Source of the DNA: Sphagnum compactum
Lineage: Eukaryota; Bryophyta; Sphagnopsida; Sphagnales
Reading direction: 5' to 3'
Assembly (NCBI GenBank): GCA_965153455.1
Contig: OZ234495.1
Span: forward strand, 10,970,875 to 11,034,874
DNA: 64,000 bases
Part shown: positions 36,894-45,640 of the stretch, one piece after another
Layout of the letters: every line of letters begins with the position of its first letter
How positions within the stretch are numbered: the first letter of the stretch is position 1
Made by a program: the position numbers and the translations under genes
Notes under the pieces: generated by a model
Databases searched by the model: none
Seen by the model: only the letters and a program-made list of their open reading frames with translations
What the model was told of the DNA's origin: nothing

Positions 36894-37109
36894 ATGGTCA
36901 ATGTTTGGGTAAACTGTTCACATTTTTTTTTCAAACACATGTTTGAATTCTTGGTACTAGGAAGGAATTTCATGTGGACATGGTTTAACATCTAATGAGG
37001 GGAGAACATAAATCAAGAATGCATCTCCTTTTTTGGCAACCTTCATGAAAACTTTTGCTCCAACAAACAAAAGCTAGGGGCATTTAAGGCTTCTTATACT
37101 ACCAAGGTT

Positions 37110-38510
37110 GCCTTTCTATTTCAAATTCTGCATATATTCATCCCCATGCTTTTTTAAAGTTACATGACATATCCCATCTTGATTTTTGCCATGCATGCTT
37201 CTGACAAGGGTTTCACGCTCCAAGGCCTCATGTTGTGGTGTTTCAAACTGAAGATTCTTCATATGCCAATCCACTGGTGGATTATGTAAAGTAAGCCAAG
37301 ACAATCCAATGATGACAAGATTGCTTAGAGAGGAAATGACATTGAAAACAACCTTGCTTGTGTGAGAATCAATGGTAACATCTAATGCTTCGGTTTCATG
37401 TGTGACTAGTCCTAATGAAAGGCTCTGACCATTAATGACCTTAATCAACATTGGTGTGTTCTTTTCCAATAAAACCAACTTGTATTGTCGCACCAATTCT
37501 TTATATATGAAACATGTTGATGTGCTAGAATCAACAAGTGTTTGGGCCTCCATTGTCACAAGTGTAATACATTTGACAATGATTGGAACCAAAAAACATG
37601 GTGTTGGATCTAAAGATAGGCTCGAACCAATCTCATTAGATGATGCAACAAGGTTTAGCCTCATGGTTCCTATTAAAACTAGACATGTTCATTTCTCAAT
37701 TGCTCTAGTTATGGACTGGTAATAGAGATGGCACATGTTGCATGTGGACCATATTTTTATGGACATTCACGAGCAACATGACCTAAATTTTCACAATATA
37801 AACAAAGATTTTTTATATGTCAACGTTGCTTCTCTTGCTTCGTGAGGGGCTGAATATTATCTTATCAATTTGCATGGGGTTGTCCTTTAGTGAAATTGCC
37901 AAATGTTGGGTTGGCGTTGCAAGTGGATTTTTTTTTTGTGTTGCTAATGGTGTAAAACTCCTTTGTGTTGTCAATGTTGGTTCATGACACCTTTCTTATT
38001 GACGTTCAAAGAGCCTATTGTCACGCCAATAGTTTCTGCAATGGCTTGACTTAATGTTGAAGGTTTAGCATAGTGAGTATCAAATCTTTCACATTGCTTC
38101 ATAACCCAATTTAGAATTGATTATGAGTGTTGCCACACCCCATGAAATATCACAAATCAATTATTTAAAATCCAAAGCATATATAATGGTCGAATGTGAT
38201 CCTTAATAAAAAGATCATAATTTGATGTTAGACGTGTGTTTTTTGTCCAAATCTCCAAAAGTGGCATTGAACTTTTCAAATAATGCTTCAAAGTCATTGG
38301 ATAGGGGTGATTAATGCTCCAACAAAGGTGCGAACTAAGTAAGGGTTGTGTTTAACAACAAAGTACCAACGAGTACAACTTGGGCTAAGCCAATTAGATA
38401 CTGATGAGGATGAAATCGAATGACCAAACGCACTCGGTTGACAAAACTTTGAAACTTTGAACCTATGTCATTAAACTTGTCAACTAAGCTGATCCATGGT
38501 TCTTTTGGTT
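37110..38510 (-). pseudogene. Ty3/gypsy gag-protease remnant
   Basis: Read leftward from 38,510: a gag-like stretch with 'FVNRVRLVIRFHPHQYL' and 'FEALFEKFNATFGDLDKK', then many stops, a zinc knuckle C-LY-C-ENLG-H-VARE-C at about 37,795-37,840, and an open 182-codon frame (37,664-37,116). In that frame 'TLVDSSTSTCFI' corresponds to the retropepsin D-S/T-G-A site, here with Gly replaced by Ser, and 'VIIGLSWLTLHNPPVDW' is the conserved block after the flap. The active-site change and stops mean it is inactive. Reverse transcriptase and integrase are absent to the left. Confidence 0.75.
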
Positions 38511-38649
38511 AGGGGGGGTGTTACGAAAACGCATCCCAAAAAGGTCAAAGCTTAATTGGTTTATAAATGAATAACACATTCACAGAATGCTTGATTTTCC
38601 CGTTCAATATTCCTAAGGACAACAAGGACTTCTTCCATGGACCAACAAT

Positions 38650-38950
38650 TTCTTCCTTTGATGTAAACACGATCTCGAAACAAAAAGATAACCAAAAATA
38701 AATAATAGGCTTGATGAGAGTCTATTCAAATTGTTGTTTGCACAAAAATAACCAAGTCTACATGATTTTCTAATCAAGATAAGAACAAGGGCAAGCCGAG
38801 CTCCAAATCCAAATTGCGAAATTAAAAAAACAAAAAAACAAAACAAAACTATGACAAAAAAACATACATAAAACTAATGTTGAACAAACTGAAAGTAATA
38901 GGGAATTATACCTCCATTTATACCTATTAGGCATCTAGTTTAAGGAATTT
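38650..38950 (-). repeat. LTR-like sequence matching 2050-2345
   Basis: The part 38,868-38,948 ('aaaactaatgttgaacaaac' onward) matches about 2225-2335. Inverted, it holds a TATAAAT box. Its place upstream of the minus-strand gag remnant suggests the 5' LTR of that element. LTR ends and a primer-binding site were not recognised. Confidence 0.4.
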
Positions 38951-39410
38951 TTAAAAAAAAATCAACTTATATGTGACCCATGTTCACCCATGTGTATCGA
39001 TTTGTGAATTATGAGTGAATTAAGACTCAAATAAAAATGAACTGAGAGTTAATAAAAAATCAATTAGTAGCAAACTAAAAGTTAACTGGAAATGAATTAA
39101 AAATGAACTAAAACTTAATTAAAAGCTAATTGAAAGTGAATTGAAACTAAATTAAAAGTTAAATACAAGTTCATTACAAGTTATGAATGAATGTTCATAT
39201 GAGTGAACTCCATAACGTTGACATCTGTGATAAAACTTATAAAAACCAAAATTTGTAGGACTATTATTTTCAAATCATGGCTCATGAAGTTTGTGATGTA
39301 ATGCCATGGTCAAAGCGATAGTTTCAAAAATCCACACATATGTATTCTCCTCCATTATCCAATGTTAAAATCTTCAAATGATGCCATTTTAGATTTTCAA
39401 TTATGCCCTT
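38951..39410. other. AT-rich DNA with AACTAAAAGTTAA-type repeats
   Basis: Between about 39,010 and 39,180 phrases such as 'gaattaaaaatgaactaaaa' and 'aattaaaagctaattgaaag' repeat with drift. No gene is recognised. Confidence 0.5.
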
Positions 39411-39417
39411 GAATCTT

Positions 39418-41285
39418 TTAAATTCTTCTAGGACTTGGGCTTTTTATTTTCATGAAAACCACTAAAATCCGCTTGATGTCATCATCAACAAAAGTGACAA
39501 AGTAGTGTGTGCCATTGTATGCTAGTGTCTCGAATGGTCCACACATGTCGTTGTGAACCAATTGGAACGGCTTTGTTGTAGTCGTTGCACTTCTGGAAAC
39601 TTCCTCTTGGCCTACTTCCCAATTTGGCAAATGTTGCATGACAATGCCCTTGGTAGACCAAAGACTAACCTTGCTTTGGACATCTCATGTAGAGACTGGA
39701 AATTGACATGTCCTAACCTTCTATGCCAACGCAATGCTTCTTGAACACTTTGAGATTGTTCCATAGTGCAAATCTTTGCATTAGCAATGCTTTCGGCTTC
39801 CACTTTGTAGAATCCTTTTCTTCCCAGTCTATGACCCTTGCCTCCTATGCAACGAGTTTTCATGTCTCTAATGATACAAACAGTTTTAACAAATTCTACA
39901 GTGTACCCTTGATCAGAAATACACCCTACTAATAGAAGGTTCTGCTTAATGCCAGGTACATAGAAAACATCATTAATCCTTTTTATTTCACCACTTATAA
40001 ACCATACAAGACACTTTCCTTTCCCTCAATAACATGAGACTCCCTCCTGCAACTATTATTGGTACAATTACAACAGCTGGTTTGAATCTAGATATGAATT
40101 TTGGATTTTCCGTTACATGTTGGGTTGTGACCTAAGTCTAGTACCCATACAATCTCTGACACATCTTTGGTTGGTGTACTAGCTAGCACCTCATGACTAT
40201 GCACCCCAAGAACATCTATGTTGCTATTCTCAACAAGGTACGTTTCTATGACATCTTCTACGTCAGTGACACTGTTTTCTGGACTGAAGTCTTACTACGT
40301 AACAGACTTTTTCTTTTCCATAGTGTTAATTTGAGATTGCCCCTTAGACTTTTGATTTAGTCCCTTGAGCTTCTCCTTTAGTCCCTTCATTTGCTTGATC
40401 ATCCACTTAGTTCATAGTCATCCTCCCAATGTCCACGTTCTTTATGGAAAAAACAGGTGTCATCAGGTAAAGGTTTTCCTCTACATGACTAACTTTTGTG
40501 AACTCTCTTTTTTTCTTGCAAAACTGGCTTTACTTGTGTTCCACTGGCTTCTTTCCTCTTGAGAAATGAGGTGAGTTTGAAGTTTCTTTCTTCACGTACA
40601 ACATCTCACCAGCGGTCTCCTTCTCAATGTCCATCCTGATTTGCATTTCTTCATTTAGGAGTTTGGATTTAAGATTTGAAAATGGTGGAAGCAAATCATT
40701 CCCAATGCGCAACTTCCTGAAGAGCTGGTATTCTTTGGGCAAAGAATGATGCAGCAAGATCCTCGAGAATGGTAACTGATATGGCCTCCAGTTGATCAAT
40801 GATGCTCTTGATGTCCTTCAGATAGTTTTCCATGGTAGCTATCTCCTCCTTCCGAGGTGTCACCAATCTCTTTAGCAACATGAACCTTGTGAGCCAGTGT
40901 TTGGCTGTTTTCCATGGTAGCTGTCTCCTTCCAAGATGTCACCAATCTCTTCAACAACATGAACCTTCGTGAGCCAGTTTGGCTCATACCTTCCTTCGAG
41001 GTGTTACCAGCAGTCGTAAGAATCAGTGTAGCGCCTGATGATTGGAATCAGAGAATCTCGAACCAATTTCAATATGGCATCCAAAGCTAGCTTTCTGCCT
41101 TCAATTTCCGTTTCTGTAATCGCATCGCAGGATATAGGATTAACACAATATATCCAAATCCTATGCTTTTCAAGTATCCTAACCATTTTAAATAACCACA
41201 CTTGATAGTTAGACTTTCCTAACCTGCTAGAATCAGGCAGAGAGAAGTGTAAAGCCTTGCTATGTTGAGTAGCAGACCTCAGCAC
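39418..41285 (-). pseudogene. Ty1/copia gag to integrase remnant
   Basis: Read leftward: 'LGKSNYQVWLFKMVRILE' and 'VRDSLIPIIRR' (copia gag N terminus), 'LPKEYQLFRKL' and 'KLLNEEMQIR' (gag C-terminal region), a degenerate zinc knuckle 'CFFHKERGHWEDDYE', 'INDVFYVPGIKQNLLLVGC' (after the protease), 'LRWHRRLGHVNFQSLHEMS' with 'CNICQIGK' (GAG-pre-integrase HHCC zinc domain), and 'PFQLVHNDMCGPFE' with 'YFVTFVDDD' (start of the integrase core). Reverse transcriptase and RNase H are missing, so the element is 3'-truncated. Frames shift repeatedly. Confidence 0.8.
40827..40984. repeat. 81-bp tandem duplication inside copia gag
   Basis: The segment from 'tttccatggtagctatctcc' to 'gagccagtgtttggctg' (40,827-40,907) is repeated at 40,908-40,984 with a few substitutions and small deletions. 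It explains the repeated gag piece on the minus strand and occurred after or during decay of the element. Confidence 0.8.
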
Positions 41286-41681
41286 TTCTCTATTAACAAC
41301 AGTAGCAACTACGCAGAGTGCACCAGAACCATTACTTATGGTCTGACCACCAACAGCTAGACTGCCTCCATTTTGTCTTCTAAAAACTTATTCCCGGTCA
41401 TCTCCCATGACTCTCTGGGAAGTAGACAATGTGTGCTCCTGCTCTCTAGATTAGAGCATTCACAACTTACTGGTCCCTGTTACTACTATTGTCATCACCA
41501 GTGACACTTGCAGAAGTTGCAGCTGAACTACTGGACACATCTACAAGTATCTTGACTTGAAGACAGAGAGGGTGTCACTTTGATCAATGATCCCTGGTTG
41601 AAGTAGCTCCTGCAACCACATTGGACTCTTGCAAACTAGTCAATGACTAATGTGACTCTTAAGAAGCCTAAGAACGTAAAT

Positions 41682-41696
41682 CTCAGCTCTATACCA
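41682..41696 (-). other. Copia primer-binding site next to the 5' LTR
   Basis: On the minus strand TGGTATAGAGCTGAG follows directly after an LTR-like end (...TTTATCA at 41,697). It matches the plant initiator-Met tRNA primer site TGGTATCAGAGC with one base missing. The LTR therefore starts at 41,697 and extends rightward; it holds a TATATATA-type box near 41,750. Its far edge was not found. Confidence 0.6.
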
Positions 41697-42110
41697 TGAT
41701 AAACATGATTGTTGAATGATACAAGCCTCTATTATCAGAGTGGTTCAAACAATATATATAAAAGATCAGTATCGACTGGATAAACCTCATGCATCAACTT
41801 TTGATCAGATAGAAATCTCTTCAGTCACTGAGCCTAATTCTAATTTGCTACAGTATATTTCATCCTATCAACTAGTGGCTACAGTAGATTTCACCCGATC
41901 AGCTTGTTCAACAGTTACAAAGTTCCATCCAGTTCCAACAGAATGAAGTGGTTGACTCTCACTGGTCCTGAAAGCAATCATTATTATTACTCTCTCCCTC
42001 TCCATATCTCCATGTTTCCCTATGCTTATGTTGATCATGTCTTGTTTCATTTTTACTGCTGCTTAATGCAAGCACAACTTACATAGTTCCTTCAAAATGT
42101 GAATGCATTT
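41697..42110 (-). repeat. Probable copia 5' LTR (outer edge undefined)
   Basis: It begins TGATAAACATG on the plus strand, that is, it ends in CA on the element's own strand, right beside the primer-binding site. Contains 'caatatatataaaagatc' and no domain-bearing frame. The end coordinate is an estimate because no second LTR is present in the window. Confidence 0.45.
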
Positions 42111-42155
42111 CCACATGTCAAAGAGTCTTAAGATATCGAAGGTTTTTCTGGCTAA

Positions 42156-42353
42156 ATGCACAGAAGCAATCAAGGGCATTCAATTGGACCACCACCTCCG
42201 GGCTATCCTGCATCAGGTACAAGCATTGCTGGCTACCCACCAGTGGTTGATACTGCCTATCATATAGGTCCAACAGCAAAGCCTGGACAATCTCTATATT
42301 CACCTGCTGCATCATACCATCCACCTCCTACAGCATACCCTCCAGGTCCTTGA
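42156..42353 (+). pseudogene. Proline-rich XYPPX-type fragment
   Basis: The frame reads 'GPPPPGYPASGTSIAGYPP', 'KPGQSLYSPAASYHPP' and 'TAYPPGP' before a stop. This is the GYPP/YPP-rich low-complexity type found in several plant proteins, but the parent gene is not identifiable. It abuts the H+-ATPase piece on the opposite strand at about 42,340-42,353, so the junction is a rearrangement breakpoint. It is part of the gene-fragment island. Confidence 0.5.
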
Positions 42354-42555
42354 TGCCAACGGTTGTGACAGTGGATGGGAGCCAATGCCCATAATCGGTG
42401 GGCATAGCAATTGGAATACAACCAATAAGGAGAACCAACAAGTTATCTATGCCTGTCCAGTATTTATGGTGCTGGATCAGGAACATGACAAGCATCTCCA
42501 CTAACATTCCAATAGCAATTGAGCAAATGCAGCAGTTCCCAACTGCATTCAAAAC
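42340..42555 (-). pseudogene. Plasma-membrane H+-ATPase exon fragment (post-transduction-domain helices)
   Basis: After an acceptor (TGCAG, 42,556-42,560) the minus frame reads '[20 protein letters not shown]', '[17 protein letters not shown]' and 'IPIAMPT', then with a frameshift '[10 protein letters not shown]'. These match the membrane segment of plant P-type H+-ATPases containing the conserved PxxMP motif. The following phosphorylation-site exon (DKTGT) is absent. The frameshift and the loss of a few codons after MPT show that it is dead. Confidence 0.8.
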
Positions 42556-42949
42556 CTGCAATATTAATCCTAGTAGTCACCATGATATCTTTGCTCACTG
42601 TGTAAACTTAAGAACAATAAGAGTTCACTAAGAGTTCATTTAAGTAGTGCTCTGAACCCAGAATCGCAATTTAATAAGGCTTTCCAGTAATGGGAAGATG
42701 CCAGCATGCCACATTCTCATATTACTTTCAGGTAGTGTCAGCATTGAAAGCCAAGTGACACAGGCCATGACAATCGCAGGTTCTAACAAAGACCTCTCCA
42801 AAAAAGAAGCTAGGCAAGGCAGTTATTTGCATATATGTGATCCCACATTCACACATGATGTCAGGGACAAGTTAGTCACCAAGCAAGTATTTCATCACTT
42901 TCTACCCTGTATCACAGATTTGCATGGTTAAACTTGAAGGTCAACATAC

Positions 42950-43121
42950 TTTCTGGAAACAGCCAACTTGATTGGTGGAGTCAACAAGGTGAGCAGCTTT
43001 GCCAAAGAAGGTGTGGACACCAGTTGCTATAACCACCACTTCAATCTCCCCTTTTTACAAGTAGAGCCTGAGCACACTCCACCCCCAGGATTTTTTGTTT
43101 GGTAGTAAGAGCAGACTGTTG
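42950..43121 (-). pseudogene. Plasma-membrane H+-ATPase exon fragment (TGES region)
   Basis: The minus strand reads 'QSALT', then lacks the expected GES and next residues, then '[16 protein letters not shown]', a 1-base loss, '[20 protein letters not shown]' and '[13 protein letters not shown]', followed by a GTATG donor at 42,949-42,945. In the family this segment holds the TGES loop of the actuator domain. Here that loop is deleted, so no active pump could be made. Confidence 0.85.
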
Positions 43122-43353
43122 GCAGACAAAGTAAAGTCAATCAGGTTGCAGACCTCAGAATCCTCAGAATCCACTTCTACCACATGGTAGAAGTGGATCC
43201 CATTGTGCTCCTCACAATCTATGAAGAAGACCACTTCTGACTGCTCATTGACTCCGCCAAAGGTTTTTAAAGGAAAAACCTTTACACCCCACTCACCAAT
43301 GACTTGAAGGAAAATGGTAACATACTGCAGGAGGGTTGATGGAATGCTGTCAA

Positions 43354-43537
43354 TTCTTCTTGTGGTGATGAAACCAGATCTCTTTTGTAGCTCCCACCCA
43401 TCGCACTCACTCTTCGAGTTCTATGAGAGGAAAAAATCCAAGTACTTCTTCTTGCAGCATTTCACCTCTGCTGCAACAATTTTGAAGCAGAGAGAGGATC
43501 TCACAGCAGGACCATCCACCAGAATCTCAAAATTTTG
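43354..43537 (-). repeat. Inverted-repeat copy 1 (unknown gene-like fragment)
   Basis: This stretch is nearly identical, in reverse, to 44,541-44,717. Read on the minus strand it gives '[20 protein letters not shown]', '[12 protein letters not shown]', a stop, then '[17 protein letters not shown]', and continues beyond the repeat with 'STLLQYVTIFLQVIGEWG' and 'FFIDCEEHNGIHFYHVV' to about 43,130. It looks like eroded coding sequence but I do not recognise the family. Both copies share the same TAG stop, so the damage predates the duplication. Confidence 0.6.
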
Positions 43538-43548
43538 TGGGCAATATG

Positions 43549-43645
43549 ACACTTTGGTGATCAACCCTACAATCAGTTTCATAGAGGAAACAGTTCAGGG
43601 ACTGCTGCAGCATCTTTGATGGCACGCCTTGCCCCCAAGACTAAG
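43549..43645 (+). pseudogene. Plasma-membrane H+-ATPase exon fragment (TM2 region)
   Basis: The plus strand reads 'LVINPTISFIEE', then after a one-base loss 'NSSGTAAASLMARLAPKTK'. This is the conserved segment after the second transmembrane helix of plant H+-ATPases. The loss of one A after GAGGAA shifts the frame. It lies on the opposite strand from the two later exons at 42.3-43.1 kb. Confidence 0.8.
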
Positions 43646-44270
43646 TTAGCAAAACGAGAGATCATCCCTGTTAAAAAGGAAATTTTTCTTCAATCTGGAC
43701 CTTCAGAAGCCTAACAGCATGCTATGATGATCTTATCTCAGCTGTTGATAACCAAGTCAAGCTTTCCTTTTTGAAAACCCTAATGAGAATGATTATATGG
43801 TATTGTTGTTGTGAAGAATATTTGTTATACAGTTTCCAATGTGGATGAACCCTTACAACAGGCCTATGAACTCAAAGTTTTTCTCTGTTACCAGATTAAA
43901 CAAGTAATGTGCTTTATCTGGCCTCCAATGTTTTCTTTTGTAGAAACCTTTTTCCAACATTTTTCAGTGAGCTCTTGCCACTCCCACATTGCATCTTGTG
44001 ACTGGCACACTAGCATTTAGAATAAGGGGATTTCTCAAATTACCAGGGATGCCTTCAGGCTGGGGTTCAAGATCTTTCCTGATTTGGTGGTTATTAATTG
44101 TGGAAGATGTTAAACCTTGATGAGAGTAGAGTGTAAAATGAGTGATCCTTCCAGATTTCAGTTCCCAACCTTTGGAATTGTGAGTATTTTTCAACGTCTT
44201 AAGCTCAGTGAAATCAAGGAATGATTTAAACCAGTTCCATATTCCCTCTTGACTGACATCTTCTTTTCAG

Positions 44271-44404
44271 GTTCTCCATGATGGTCAATGGGGTGAGAAA
44301 GATGCAGTGATTTTGGTACCAGGTGATATCATGAGTGTGAAGCTTGGTGATGTTATTTCAGCTGATGCATATCGTTTGGAAGGAGATCCCCTAAAATTAA
44401 TCAG
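44271..44404 (+). pseudogene. Plasma-membrane H+-ATPase exon fragment (actuator domain)
   Basis: After an acceptor (CTTTTCAG, ending 44,270) the frame reads '[20 protein letters not shown]', '[17 protein letters not shown]' and 'GDPLKLI', followed by a GTAAAA donor at 44,405. It aligns with the actuator segment ILVPGD...KLGDI.PAD..LLEGDPLK of plant P-type proton pumps. The exon itself is open, with P replaced by S in the 'PAD' motif. The next family exon is found inverted at 42,950-43,121. Confidence 0.85.
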
Positions 44405-44540
44405 GTAAAAGCTATTTTGAATGCTGTGGATTTTGGAAATTTCAGAAGGATCTTACTGGCATGTCTCTGTAATGCTGTCTGGCAGAAGTCAAATGTCATG
44501 TTTGAGTACCTCCTGCAGTATGGTACCCACAACCATAAAT

Positions 44541-44717
44541 TTTTTGAGATTCTGGTGGATGGTCCTGCTGTGAGATCCTCTCTCTGCTTCAAAATTGTTG
44601 CAGCAGAGGTGAAATGCTGCAAGAAGAAGTACTTGGATTTTTTCCTCTCGTAGAACTCGAAGAGTGAGTGCGATGGGTGGGAGCTACAAAAGAGATCTGG
44701 TTTCATCACCACAAGAA
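44541..44717 (+). repeat. Inverted-repeat copy 2 (unknown gene-like fragment)
   Basis: The reverse-complement partner of 43,354-43,537. On the plus strand it is preceded by '[20 protein letters not shown]' and '[16 protein letters not shown]', giving more of the same unknown fragment. It lies just downstream of the actuator exon and overlaps the downstream side of the RabA exon on the opposite strand. Confidence 0.6.
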
Positions 44718-44765
44718 GAAGAAGAGGATGAGGCGAGAAAGAGAGAGGGAGATGGAAGATTCTAC

Positions 44766-45099
44766 CTTTGAGTTCGTCAAGCCAGCGACCTACATTCTCG
44801 AATGTGGCACGTCGCGTGATGTCGTAAACTGTGTGCGCTCCAACGGCTCCTCTGTAGTAAGCGGAAGTCACGGCACGGAACCTTTCCTGGCCCGCCGTGT
44901 CCCAGATCTGCGCCTTCACTTCTTTACCTTGGATCTCCATGCTCTGAGTCTGAAACTCTACGCCGATGGTGGCTTTGGGATTGTTGTTGAACTCCTTGCG
45001 CGCGTAAGTGGAGAACAGATTGGACTTACCCACCGCGGAGTAGCCGATCAGCACCACCTTGAAGAGGTAATCTTCACTCTGGTCATCGTGAAACACCAT
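44766..45099 (-). pseudogene. RABA5-like small GTPase, first exon only
   Basis: The ATG at 45,099 (minus) opens 111 codons plus one base and ends at an AAAG|GTAGAA donor. Visible motifs: G-x4-G-K-S at residues 19-26 (P loop), the switch I Thr in 'KATIGVEF' (T44), and WDTAGQE at 66-72 (switch II). '[20 protein letters not shown]' and '[12 protein letters not shown]' point to the plant RABA5 subgroup of Rab11-like GTPases, which steer trans-Golgi and endosomal vesicle traffic. Family members continue with NKCDL, the SA motif and a prenylated Cys tail. I find none of these to the left down to the copia element. The P loop has Tyr where Asp is usual (GDSAVGKS becomes GYSAVGKS). It is probably a truncated copy. 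A distant second exon cannot be excluded. Confidence 0.75.
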
Positions 45100-45640
45100 T
45101 CTTCTTCCTCAGGATCTTCTTTCTTCCGACACAGAGAGTCCTTTCAATAGCAGAAAAAACTCCGGAAGCCACAACTCAAACCCAACCACAACCCAGCTGC
45201 AAAAGCAGCCCGAACCCACTGACAAAGGCCGCAAGCAAACACAGACAGACGCTCTCTCTCTCTCTCTCTCTCTCTCCCGCAGGATCTTTCACAGCTGCAT
45301 TGCGGCAATGAACAACAAAAAGGCGAGAAAACGGTATCCCCTCTACAACTGCACTCCAAAAAACAGCACCCACAAGCCTGCAATCACGGGGCAGCGACTA
45401 CAAACCTGCACGTTGCAACAGCAGTGACGTACTCCTGCAAACAGGACCAGCAGCAATTGCACAATTGCAAAAACTTGTGCTGCAGAGCGCTGAACTCTAT
45501 ACCTGTTTCACCTAAGGCAGTTCCGACTATCATCGTCACTGGAAATCGATGTGTTATAGAGCGTCGATGTATTATAGAGCGACTCATGTCTGTTTAATTC
45601 CTGTACCTGCATGCATCAACTTACTTCTTGTCTGAATTGG
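45100..45640 (-). promoter_or_regulatory. Leader and promoter-side DNA of the RabA exon
   Basis: It contains a (CT)12 run at 45,252-45,276 (GA repeat on the gene strand), common in plant 5' leaders, and a 20-base unit 'tcgatgtgttatagagcg' repeated at about 45,546-45,585. The composition is less AT-rich than the surroundings. No TATA box is assigned with confidence. Confidence 0.35.

Noticed and set aside
44401-44765. Continuation of the RabA frame past residue 111
   Set aside because: Homology stops exactly at a GT donor, and the following codons come from the intron and the inverted-repeat fragment. They are not Rab protein.
44668-45150. 160-codon plus-strand open frame
   Set aside because: It is antisense to the RABA5-like exon, whose motifs are on the minus strand.
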